From Alphaproteobacteria bacterium (GTDB taxonomy: Bacteria; Pseudomonadota; Alphaproteobacteria; UBA2966), in the NCBI GenBank assembly GCA_030740435.1, contig JASLXG010000145.1, positions 1 to 38,174 of the forward strand: a stretch of DNA of 38,174 nucleotides, given 5' to 3'. Below, piece by piece: positions 26,605-34,286 of the stretch. The first letter of the stretch is position 1. Each line of letters begins with the position of its first letter. A program made the translations under genes and the position numbers. A model generated the notes under the pieces. That model was not told the DNA's origin, searched no databases, and saw nothing but the letters and a program-made list of their open reading frames with translations.

Positions 26605-26778
26605 ATGCTTGCCCAAACCCGCAGCGTCGGCCTTGCCGCCGTGGCTTTGTCCGCGGGCCTGCTCACCATGTGGGCGCCCGAGCTTTTTGTTGTCTGCCGC
26701 GATCTGCTGGGCTACCTCCTCGATACCTATTTCCTGGTCTTCCTCGATTCCGAGACCTCGCGGTTTCTCTGCTTCTGA
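26605..26778 (+). CDS. Small hydrophobic ORF, unknown function
   Basis: A 57-codon ORF, MLAQTRSVGLAAVALSAGLL at the start and ending in RFLCF. It has one or two hydrophobic stretches (about residues 8-31 and 35-48) and could be a small membrane protein. It ends 13 bp before the MBL-fold gene, and its stop region carries the GAGGAG that serves that gene. No strong SD precedes it. Whether it is translated is uncertain; I do not recognise a family. Confidence 0.35.
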   Translation: MLAQTRSVGLAAVALSAGLLTMWAPELFVVCRDLLGYLLDTYFLVFLDSETSRFLCF

Positions 26779-26791
26779 GGAGCCCCCGGGT

Positions 26792-27670
26792 ATGCAGCCG
26801 CTGGCCTTTGCCGACATTACAGTCGACCGCCTGGTCGAGGCCGAGGGGCCGGGGTTCGCGCCGGCCTATCTGCTGCCCGATTCGGAGCTGGAAGCGATCA
26901 AGGCCGAAGGCGATTGGCTGGAGCCCCATTTCTACGACCCCGCCCGCGAGCGCCTGATCCAAAGCCAGCACACCTTCGTCGTGCGCACGCGCCACCACAC
27001 CATCCTGGTCGACACCTGCGTCGGCAACGACAAGGAACGGCCGTCGTCCAAGCCCTGGCACCACATGCGGACGCCCTATCTGGAAAATCTGGGGGCGCTC
27101 GGCGTGGCACCCGAGGCTGTCGATTTCGTGCTTTGCACCCACCTTCACGTCGACCACGTGGGCTGGAACACGCGGCTCGAGAACGGTCGCTGGGTGCCCA
27201 CCTTCGCCAATGCCAAATACCTCTTCCACCAGGTCGAGTTGGCCTACTGGGAGGAACACGGCGATTATCTGGGCCCGGGCACCGGGGCCAGCGACGGCTT
27301 TTACGAGGACAGCGTGCTGCCGGTGATGGCGGCCGGGCAGGGGGTCAAGGTGGCCGGCGACCACGCCATCGACGACAATCTCCACCTCGAGGCGTTGCCG
27401 GGCCATTCGCCGGGCCACGTGGTCATGCACCTGGACGGCGGCTCCGAGCGGGCCGTTTTCAGCGGCGACATGCTGCACCATCCCATCCAGGTGGCCCATC
27501 CCGATTGGAACAGCCGCTTTTGCTGGGATCCCGAGATGTCGGCCGCCGCCCGTGCTGCCTTCGTCGAGCGCCATTGCGACAGCGGCACCACCATCCTGGC
27601 CGCCCACTTCGCCGCGCCCACGGCGGGCCGCATCGTCAGCGCTGGTCCGCGGCGGCGCTTCCAGGTCTGA
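26792..27670 (+). CDS. MBL-fold metallohydrolase (lactonase-like)
   Basis: A 292-aa metallo-beta-lactamase-fold hydrolase. The dinuclear zinc motif is HLHVDHVGWN with His117, His119, Asp121 and His122; later ligands appear in LPGHSPGHVVMHL, AVFSGDMLHHPIQ and AAHFA. This pattern resembles the AHL-lactonase/quorum-quenching and related small hydrolase groups. GAGGAG precedes the ATG. The BcrB-like gene follows after 19 bp on the same strand, so they probably share a transcript. Substrate unknown; lactone or thioester hydrolysis is possible. Confidence 0.88.
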   Translation: MQPLAFADITVDRLVEAEGPGFAPAYLLPDSELEAIKAEGDWLEPHFYDPARERLIQSQHTFVVRTRHHTILVDTCVGNDKERPSSKPWHHMRTPYLENLGALGVAPEAVDFVLCTHLHVDHVGWNTRLENGRWVPTFANAKYLFHQVELAYWEEHGDYLGPGTGASDGFYEDSVLPVMAAGQGVKVAGDHAIDDNLHLEALPGHSPGHVVMHLDGGSERAVFSGDMLHHPIQVAHPDWNSRFCWDPEMSAAARAAFVERHCDSGTTILAAHFAAPTAGRIVSAGPRRRFQV

Positions 27671-27689
27671 GGAGAGATAAGGATAGATC

Positions 27690-28985
27690 ATGCCAGAGCC
27701 CGCCAAAGCCACGGACGACGTCCGCAAGGAAAGCTCGATGCTCAAGCAAAAGGCCATGATCACGGCTAACCACCAGCGCCTGGGCCGGGCCCGCGAGGAG
27801 GGGCGCAAGGTGGTCTCGACCTTCATCCCGGGCAACCTCAACGAGCTCTTGATGTGCTTCGACGTGGTCTCGAACCTGCCCGAAGCCAACGCGCTGGCCA
27901 ACGGCATGCGCCGGCGCAGCGGCGATCTGATCCGCGAGGCCGAAAGGTTCGGCCACTCGGAAGACGTCTGCACCTACGTCAAAGCCGACATCGGTATGTT
28001 TCTCGAGGGCAATTTGGGCCCCACCGGTGAGGCCCTGCCGACGCCCGATCTCTTGCTACTCTCCTATACCGGCTGCTTCACCTTCATGAAATGGTTCGAG
28101 CTCTTGCGCGACATGTACGGCTGCGAGACCAAAATGCTGCACGTGCCCTACCTGGGCGACGGCATCGTCACCCCTAGCATGCGCGAATACGTGGTGCGCC
28201 AGATAAAAGAAGAACTGATCCCGACCTTGGAGCGTATAAGCGGCGTCAAGTTCGACATCGACCGGCTGCGGGAACACATGCGCGAATCGGCCAAGGCCGA
28301 GGAAGACCTGGTCTGGGTGCTGCAATCGGCCCGCAACCAGCCCTCGCCGATCGACGCCTTCTTCGGCGGCGTCTATTACATCGGCCCCATCTTCACGGCC
28401 TTTCGCGGCACGCCTGAGGCCACCGACTACTACGCCGCGCTGCGCCACGAAGTCGAGGAACGCCAGGCCGCCGGCATGGGCCCGATCACGCCCGAGGGCG
28501 ATATGGGCGAGGAGCGCTACCGCCTGGTCGTCGACGGCCCGCCGGCCTGGACCCATTTCCGCGAATTCTGGAAGATGTTCTACGACCAAGGCGCCGTGGT
28601 CGTGGCCTCGACCTACACCAAGGTCGGCGGGGTGTTCGATTTCGGCTTTCGCCACGACCCCGATAATCCCTTGGAATCGCTGGCCGATTACTGCTTCGGC
28701 TGCTTCGGCAACCTCAACATGGAACAGCGCACCGACATAGTCGAGAGCTACATGAACGACTACCAGGCCGACGGCTTTCTCATCAATTCGGTCAAAAGCT
28801 GCAACAGCTACGCCGCCGGCCAACTCCTCATCCTGCGCGAGATCGAAAGCCGCACCGGCAAGCCGGCCGGCTTCATCGAGACCGATCTGGTCGATCCGCG
28901 CTACTTCTCGGCCGCCAATATCCGCACCCGGCTCGAGAGCTACTTCGAGATGATCGACCAGAAGCGCTCGGTGGCGGCGGCCTAG
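27690..28985 (+). CDS. BcrB/HgdB-like 2-hydroxyacyl-CoA dehydratase or benzoyl-CoA reductase subunit
   Basis: A 431-aa protein of the family whose members hold a [4Fe-4S] cluster and carry out ATP-driven radical reduction of CoA thioesters. Conserved-looking cysteines are Cys94 (DVCTYVKAD), Cys129 (SYTGCFTFMKWFELL), Cys145, Cys335/338 (YCFGCFG) and Cys371 (SVKSCNSY). Length and the FTFMKWFE segment fit BcrB-type subunits best. Neither the partner subunit (BcrC/HgdA) nor the ATP-dependent activator (BcrAD/HgdC) is in the window, so it is an orphan here. GGAGAGA precedes the ATG. Its stop overlaps the stop of the convergent S41 gene (CTAG). Confidence 0.85.
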   Translation: MPEPAKATDDVRKESSMLKQKAMITANHQRLGRAREEGRKVVSTFIPGNLNELLMCFDVVSNLPEANALANGMRRRSGDLIREAERFGHSEDVCTYVKADIGMFLEGNLGPTGEALPTPDLLLLSYTGCFTFMKWFELLRDMYGCETKMLHVPYLGDGIVTPSMREYVVRQIKEELIPTLERISGVKFDIDRLREHMRESAKAEEDLVWVLQSARNQPSPIDAFFGGVYYIGPIFTAFRGTPEATDYYAALRHEVEERQAAGMGPITPEGDMGEERYRLVVDGPPAWTHFREFWKMFYDQGAVVVASTYTKVGGVFDFGFRHDPDNPLESLADYCFGCFGNLNMEQRTDIVESYMNDYQADGFLINSVKSCNSYAAGQLLILREIESRTGKPAGFIETDLVDPRYFSAANIRTRLESYFEMIDQKRSVAAA

Positions 28986-30238
28986 CCCCCCGCCTTCGAC
29001 TTGATGAAATGCAGCGCCGCGGCCAGCGCGGCGTCGCCGGCCAGCAGAATTTTTTGCTTGAGCGGCACCGTGACGTCGGGGGTGACGCCCAGGCCCTCGA
29101 ACAGCGTGCCGTCGCTGGCCCGGGGCTCGCCGATGGTGTGCATGAACGAGGCGCCGTCGGGCAACTCGCGCCAGTTGGCCGCCAGCATGAAGCCAGGTGT
29201 CCGTTGGCCGATCACCAGCACCCGGCCCAGCACCTGCAAACAGCCGGCGAAATATTCGCTGGTCGACAGGCTCAGCGCATCGACCAGCACCACCACCGGG
29301 CCCGGGTAGCGCGACGTGGCCGGCTTCAGCGTCACCTCGACCTGGCGGTCGCACAGCTTCAGCGTCGAAAAAAGTGTCGGCCGGTCCAGCAGATGGCTGG
29401 CCATCAGGTGCGCGATCTTGAGGAAACCGCCGGGGTTGCCGCGAAGATCGATGATCAGGCCCGGCGCTGCGGCCGCCTGGCGCACGAGGTCGGCGAATGC
29501 CTTGTCGACCGGCGGCGCGAAGTGGTTGAAGCGCACGTAGGCGACGCCACCAGGCAAGCGGCTGGCCGAAAATTCGACAAAAAAGGGCGGCAGTGCCGCG
29601 CTGAAGACCTGGCCCCGGCCGCGCGATCGGCGCTTGAGAGTGGCTTCGCGCTGGGCCCCTTCGCCATCCAGATAGCGCAGCGTCACCAGGCTGCCGGGCT
29701 TGCCGTCGAGCTGCCCCAAGAGGTCGCTGGCGATGCGGTTGAGGCGGTTGGCGAGGTTGAAGGGTGGCACGAGCTCGCCTTGGGATCGTTTGACCAGATC
29801 GCCGACCGCTGTGCGGCCGATGCGCTGGATGACGTAGCCCGGCCGCAGGCCGGCCGCGGCGGCCGAGAATTTCGGGCCGACCTGGCTGACCACCACCCGG
29901 TCCTCCAGATATCGCACCGCCAGGCCGATGTGGCCTTCGGCAAAGATCGCCGGCACGCGCCGCTTGATCTCGGCCTTGTCGAGCACGATGAGGTGCGAGA
30001 GCCCGAGCTCGAAGAGCATGGCGTTGAGGCGGCGGTGGCGTTCCTCGCCGCTCTTGGCGGCCAGCACGGCGGTGCGGTGGCGCTCGCCGATGGCCTGCCA
30101 GTCGTGGCCGGCGAAAGTCGGATCGAAGTGGCTTTCGTTGACCGTGTTCCAGACGATGTCGAAATAGCGCTCGGCCGGCGAGGTCGTGACGCAGGCGGCC
30201 AGACCGGCCAGCACGATAGCCGCAATCCAGCGTCTCAC
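28982..30238 (-). CDS. Lipoprotein S41-family peptidase-like protein
   Basis: A 418-aa exported protein: N-terminal signal with a lipobox ending LAAC (Cys16), a PDZ-like domain around residues 85-165 (AAAAGLRPGYVIQRIGRTAV), and a C-terminal-processing-protease core with GLIIDLRGNPGGFLKIAHLM and DALSLSTSEYFAG containing the likely nucleophilic Ser. The segment after it reads VIGQRTPGFM, where CtpA-type enzymes have the catalytic Lys, so that Lys appears missing; a tricorn-like mechanism or loss of activity is possible. It starts with GTG five bases after the B12-subunit stop, making it the last gene of the mutase operon. Role there unknown. Confidence 0.82.
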   Translation of the reverse strand: MRRWIAAIVLAGLAACVTTSPAERYFDIVWNTVNESHFDPTFAGHDWQAIGERHRTAVLAAKSGEERHRRLNAMLFELGLSHLIVLDKAEIKRRVPAIFAEGHIGLAVRYLEDRVVVSQVGPKFSAAAAGLRPGYVIQRIGRTAVGDLVKRSQGELVPPFNLANRLNRIASDLLGQLDGKPGSLVTLRYLDGEGAQREATLKRRSRGRGQVFSAALPPFFVEFSASRLPGGVAYVRFNHFAPPVDKAFADLVRQAAAAPGLIIDLRGNPGGFLKIAHLMASHLLDRPTLFSTLKLCDRQVEVTLKPATSRYPGPVVVLVDALSLSTSEYFAGCLQVLGRVLVIGQRTPGFMLAANWRELPDGASFMHTIGEPRASDGTLFEGLGVTPDVTVPLKQKILLAGDAALAAALHFIKSKAGG

Positions 30239-30243
30239 GGGTA

Positions 30244-30642
30244 CTACCCCCCGGCGATCTGGCTGATGCGCTCGACGATGCCGTCCGGCGTAGCCGTCGG
30301 GCCGAAGGCGGCGGCCACACCTTTTGCCAGCATCTCGCGCTCGTCCTTGGCGGTGATCACCGAGCCCCCCAGGATCACCGGGATCTTGGCTCCCTTGTCC
30401 GCCAGTTCCTGAAAAAGCTCGTCCATGTAGTGGATGTATTCCCAGGAATGGCAGCTCAGCCCGATGACGTCCACGTCTTCTTCCATGGCGGCCTGGACGA
30501 TGGTCGGCGGCAGGTTGAAGCGCCCGGCGTAGATCACCTCCATGCCGGCATCGCGCAGGATACGGGCCACCGTCATGGCGCCCACTTCGTGCTGGTCGAC
30601 GCCGAGAATGCCGATCAGGACTTTTATGTTTTTGGCTGTCAT
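30244..30642 (-). CDS. Cobalamin-binding small subunit of an acyl-CoA mutase
   Basis: Rossmann-like B12-binding domain of 132 aa. The signature Asp-x-His-x2-Gly that provides the lower cobalt ligand is GVDQHEVG (Asp16, His18, Gly21). It is followed by GLSCHSW in place of the usual Ser-x-Leu loop, and ILGGSVI. It should assemble with the large subunit encoded just upstream, as in IcmB/HcmB- or McmB-type two-part mutases. The start MTAKNIKVLIG lies 7 nt after the large-subunit stop, with GGAG overlapping that stop; a longer in-frame reading from 30786 lies inside the large-subunit gene. Confidence 0.93.
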   Translation of the reverse strand: MTAKNIKVLIGILGVDQHEVGAMTVARILRDAGMEVIYAGRFNLPPTIVQAAMEEDVDVIGLSCHSWEYIHYMDELFQELADKGAKIPVILGGSVITAKDEREMLAKGVAAAFGPTATPDGIVERISQIAGG

Positions 30643-30649
30643 GACCGGA

Positions 30650-32254
30650 CTACTCCAGCGGCGAGGTGGCCATGTTGTAGGGATCGTAATCGCCGCCGTA
30701 GGCCTGGCGCAGCACGCCGGCGATCTCGCCCATGGTGGCAGCGGCCGCGGTGGCGGCGATGATCTCGGGCATGATGTTGTGATCAAAATCCTCGGCCTGG
30801 CCGCGCACCTCGGCCAGCGTCGTGCGCACGCGGTCCATATCGCGCTGTTCGCGAAAGGCGATGATGGCCTCGATGCGGGTATAATCGGGGTCGATCTTGC
30901 GCTCGGCCACCTCCTTCAGCAGCCTGTCCTCCTCTTCCGCGATCTGGTGGCAGTTGACGCCCACCTGCATCAGGGTGCCGTCGTCGACCTGGGCGGCCCG
31001 GCGCTCCATGGCCTTGATGAAGAGCTCGCGGAAATAGCCCTGCTCGGCCAGCTCGGCGGCATCGCCGGCCGCCTCGATCTCCTCCACCATCTGCCAGATG
31101 CGGGCCTCCATGTCGTCGGTCAAAGCCTCGACAAAGTAAGACCCGCCGAGCGGGTCGGCGACTTGGGCAACGTTGGTTTCCAGCGCCACCACTTGTTGCG
31201 TGCGCAGCCCCACCAGATGGGCCTCGGGGCTGGGCGTGCGGAAGGCCTCGTCGAAGGTCGAGATCTCGATGGCCTGGACGCCGGCCATGGCCAGCGCCAG
31301 GGTCTGGGCCGTGCCGCGGGCGATGTTGTTGACGGGTTGTTGCGCCGTCATGGAAAGGCCCGAGGTGTGCGAGGCGATGTTGCAGGCCAGCGAGCGGGGA
31401 TCCTGGGCGCCGAATTCGTCCTTCATCATGCGGGCAAAAAGGCGCCGGGTGGCGCGGATTTTGGCCACAGTTTCGAAGAAATCCATGTGGCAGTTGAGCA
31501 GGATGGCTATTCTTGGGGCAAAGGCATCGATATCGAGGCCGCGGGCCATCAGGTCTCGGGTGATGTGGCGGATCTCGACAAACGCCAGCGCCATCTCCTC
31601 GACGCCGTCGATGCCGCCTTCGGAGATGTAGTAGCTGTCCTCGAGAAAGGCGTGGAACTTGGGCATCTCGTGGGTGGCGAACTCGATGGAATCGCGCGAG
31701 AGCCGCAGCCTGAGCTTGACAGGCATGCCGATGAAATAGCCCGAATCGTCGCAATAAAGCGGTGTCTGGATGATCGATCCGCGCAAGCTCTTGGCCTCGA
31801 CGCCCAACTCGCGGGCCGCCAGATACGTGCCGGCCATGGCGAAGGCGGCGGGCAACGACTGGCTGATACTGATGCTGTCGAGCGGTAGTCCGGAAAAAAG
31901 ATCGACGTAGTCCTGCAGCCGGCAGATCGAAACCCCGGTGGTGCCGACGCCGTGCCGGGCCATGGGGTGATCGGGGTCGAGCAGGCTGACGGTGGGCATG
32001 TCGCCGATCACGTCGATGCCGGTCTGGCCCTTTTCCAAGAGGTACTTGAACTGCTCGTTCGAGCGCTTGGGGTCGCCCTCGCCGGAAAGCTCGCGGTGGA
32101 TCCAGGATTTGCGCCCGACCTCGACGCGGCGGCCGCGGGTGAAGGGGTAGGTCCCGGGATCGGCCAGCTTCTGGTCATAATCGAAGCCCTCGAGGTCTTC
32201 GGGCCGGTAAAGCGGCTTCAGCGGCAGGCCGGCTTGGGTGCTGTGATCGGACAT
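30650..32254 (-). CDS. Adenosylcobalamin-dependent acyl-CoA mutase, large subunit (not a typical methylmalonyl-CoA mutase)
   Basis: A 534-aa TIM-barrel subunit of the methylmalonyl-CoA mutase family, which moves a group between adjacent carbons of an acyl-CoA by a radical route. Family features are YPFTRG (36-41), the CoA/barrel segment with DPDHP, EMPKF (196-200), and HTSGLSMTAQQPVNNIARGT, ETNVAQVADPLGGSYFVE near 359-376 (key part ADPLGGSYFVE). By eye-alignment to the Propionibacterium enzyme, Tyr89 corresponds to Val46, Arg207 to about Gly172, and His244 to Tyr209. The methylmalonyl-CoA-specifying set is therefore not kept and the substrate is likely different. GGAG lies upstream. Second gene of the REC-MBL/mutase operon. 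No MeaB-type chaperone gene and no B12 riboswitch are seen. Confidence 0.9.
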   Translation of the reverse strand: MSDHSTQAGLPLKPLYRPEDLEGFDYDQKLADPGTYPFTRGRRVEVGRKSWIHRELSGEGDPKRSNEQFKYLLEKGQTGIDVIGDMPTVSLLDPDHPMARHGVGTTGVSICRLQDYVDLFSGLPLDSISISQSLPAAFAMAGTYLAARELGVEAKSLRGSIIQTPLYCDDSGYFIGMPVKLRLRLSRDSIEFATHEMPKFHAFLEDSYYISEGGIDGVEEMALAFVEIRHITRDLMARGLDIDAFAPRIAILLNCHMDFFETVAKIRATRRLFARMMKDEFGAQDPRSLACNIASHTSGLSMTAQQPVNNIARGTAQTLALAMAGVQAIEISTFDEAFRTPSPEAHLVGLRTQQVVALETNVAQVADPLGGSYFVEALTDDMEARIWQMVEEIEAAGDAAELAEQGYFRELFIKAMERRAAQVDDGTLMQVGVNCHQIAEEEDRLLKEVAERKIDPDYTRIEAIIAFREQRDMDRVRTTLAEVRGQAEDFDHNIMPEIIAATAAAATMGEIAGVLRQAYGGDYDPYNMATSPLE

Positions 32255-32281
32255 GGCGTTGCTCCGGTTCGGGAAGTCGTT

Positions 32282-33511
32282 TCAGATCGAGATCTTGTCG
32301 CCCTCGGTCGGCACTTTCAGTTTCGTGGCCGAGCCCAGTTCGTCGAGCCTGGCCAAAGCGGCCTCGCCCTTCTGGTCGATGGCATCGTCGTCCTGGTCGG
32401 GATCGTGGTGGAATAGGTAAAGCGTCTGCACCTCGGCCCGGTGGGCCAGCTCGACCACCCGGCCGACCGAGGAATGGCCCCAATCGACCTTGCCGAGATA
32501 TTCCTCGTCGGTATAGGTGGTGTCGGTGATCAGGGCGTCGGTGCCGCGCACGAAATCGGCCAGGGTTGCCTCGTAGCGTTCGTTGTGCTGCGGCGCCTCG
32601 GGCAGGTAGAGCTCGTTGTCGGTGACGTAGCAGAGCGATCGGCCGCCGTAGTCGATGCGGTAGCCGAGACAGGCACCGGGGTGGCTCAGCAGCATGGTAC
32701 GCACGCTGATGCCGTCGATCTCGTACTGGCCTTCCTGGAGATCGCGGAAATAGACCCGGGCGCCGAACTCGCGGATGGTGATGGGAAAATAGATGCCGTC
32801 CATCTGGGCCGAGATCATCTCGCGCACCGGCATGCCGCCCTGGTTGGGGCCGAGGATCTCGAACTCGCAGCCGGTGAGGTAAAGCGGCACGAAAAAGGGC
32901 AGCGCGTTGATATGGTCCCAGTGGGGGTGGGAAATGAATATCCGGCCCTCGACCCGGCTGCGCCCCGTCGCCAGCAGGTGGTCGCTGAGTGCCTTGATGC
33001 CGCTGCCGGCATCGAAGATGAAGAAGGGGCCGCGGGCGAACTCCAGCGTCAGGCACGAGGTGTTGCCGCCATAGCGCAAGGTCTGCGGGCCGGGCACCGG
33101 CAAGGTGCCGCGCACGCCCCAAAACGTGGTCTCGATGCGGTCGGTGACGATGCGCTCGAGCTCGGCCACGAAGGTCTCGGCCGAGATCGGCTTCTGGATG
33201 AAGCCATCGGCGCCGGACTTGAGGGCGCGCTTGCGGTCGAATTCGTAGGACTTGGCCGAAACCACGATCAGGCGGGTGTCGGCCAGCAGCGCTTGTTCGC
33301 GAACCTCCTTGCACAGCGTCAGGCCGTCCTTGCCCGGCATCATCAAGTCGACCAGCAGGCAATCCGGCCGCGCCGCCTCGATCGCCGCCAAGGCCTTCTC
33401 GCTGTCGGTCTCCGACGTCACGCGGTGCCCGGCCCCTTCGAGCAGCTTGGTGAGCAATTCGACGAAGATGAGATCGTCCTCGACGATGAATATGTTCAGG
33501 ACATCGCTCAT
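32282..33511 (-). CDS. Response-regulator receiver fused to an MBL-fold metallohydrolase
   Basis: A 409-aa two-domain protein. Residues 1-120 are a receiver: IVEDD, phospho-acceptor Asp55 (LLVDLMMPGKDG), Ser/Thr in VVSAKS, Lys107 in IQKPIS. Residues 127-400 are a metallo-beta-lactamase domain of the PhnP/RNase Z-like type: WGVRGTLPVPGP, RYGGNTSCL, ISHPHWDHINALPF with His195, His197, Asp199, His200, then LLSHPGACLGYRI, YVTDNEL, DTTYTDEEY and WGHSSV. The output is thus predicted to be a phosphorylation-gated hydrolase or phosphodiesterase. AGGAA precedes the start; longer in-frame readings run through the divergent methyltransferase gene. It is 27 bp upstream of the mutase gene and probably cotranscribed. 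The kinase partner is unknown. Confidence 0.88.
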   Translation of the reverse strand: MSDVLNIFIVEDDLIFVELLTKLLEGAGHRVTSETDSEKALAAIEAARPDCLLVDLMMPGKDGLTLCKEVREQALLADTRLIVVSAKSYEFDRKRALKSGADGFIQKPISAETFVAELERIVTDRIETTFWGVRGTLPVPGPQTLRYGGNTSCLTLEFARGPFFIFDAGSGIKALSDHLLATGRSRVEGRIFISHPHWDHINALPFFVPLYLTGCEFEILGPNQGGMPVREMISAQMDGIYFPITIREFGARVYFRDLQEGQYEIDGISVRTMLLSHPGACLGYRIDYGGRSLCYVTDNELYLPEAPQHNERYEATLADFVRGTDALITDTTYTDEEYLGKVDWGHSSVGRVVELAHRAEVQTLYLFHHDPDQDDDAIDQKGEAALARLDELGSATKLKVPTEGDKISI

Positions 33512-33586
33512 GACGGGGATTCCTAGCATCAACGGGCGGTCAAATCGACTTGTTCCCAGCCGCCCCCGGCCGCAGAATTCCCGCCC

Positions 33587-34216
33587 ATGACCGAAGACGA
33601 CGACGAAACAGCCGCAAGCAGCTTTTTCGAGCCCATGTACGCGGCTTCCAGCACCGAGGGCGAGGGCCTGCCTTGGGCCCACATGCAGGCCAACGGGCAG
33701 CTCGCGGAATGGCTCCGGGACCAGCCGCCAGGGAGTGGCCGCCCGGCCCTGGTGACGGGCTGCGGCCTGGGCGACGACGCCGAGGAGATCGCCCGCCGGG
33801 GCTGGGAGGTCATGGCCTTCGACGTGGCCGAAAGCGCCATCCGGCTCTGCCTCGAGCGTTTCCCCCAAAGCTCCGTCGACTATCGCATCGCCGATCTCTT
33901 CCGGCCGCCCGACGACTGGCGCGGCGCTTTCGCTCTGGTCTTCGACAACCGCACGGTGCAATCGCTGCCGTACGAACTGCAGCCCCGCGCCATGGCCGCC
34001 GTGGCCGGCCTGGTGGCGCCCGGCGGCACGCTGGTGGTGGTCACCGAGATCGTCGGACCCGAACACCTGAGCCAGGGCCCGCCCTACCGCATGCTGGCCG
34101 AATCGCTGGTGGCCTACGAAGCGGCCGGCCTGGCGCGCCAAAGCTGGGACGAGGTTCCCCACCGCGAAGATCCCCCCTCGCGCCACGCCCGGGTGGTTTA
34201 TGGCCGCTCGAGGTAA
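33587..34216 (+). CDS. SAM-dependent methyltransferase, thiopurine methyltransferase-like
   Basis: A 209-aa class I methyltransferase. Motif I reads LVTGCGLGDDAEEIARRGWEV, followed by AFDVAESAI (acidic SAM ribose ligand) and VDYRIADLF; a post-motif DNRTVQSLP and an APGGTLVVVTE strand complete the fold. The N-terminal FFEPMYAAS and PWAHMQANGQL segments resemble the TPMT/thiol-ester methyltransferase group. It precedes selA by 70 bp on the same strand, so a link to selenium or sulfur methylation is tempting but unproven. Confidence 0.8.
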   Translation: MTEDDDETAASSFFEPMYAASSTEGEGLPWAHMQANGQLAEWLRDQPPGSGRPALVTGCGLGDDAEEIARRGWEVMAFDVAESAIRLCLERFPQSSVDYRIADLFRPPDDWRGAFALVFDNRTVQSLPYELQPRAMAAVAGLVAPGGTLVVVTEIVGPEHLSQGPPYRMLAESLVAYEAAGLARQSWDEVPHREDPPSRHARVVYGRSR

Positions 34217-34286
34217 CGCGATGGTGTTGGGGGGGCGCGCTCTTTGGCGCTAAGCTAAGGCCCCCCGCAATCATGCCACCGCTTCC

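Noticed and set aside
32255-32281. Cobalamin riboswitch before the mutase gene
   Set aside because: Only 27 bp separate it from the REC-MBL gene, and no B12-box-like sequence is visible there.
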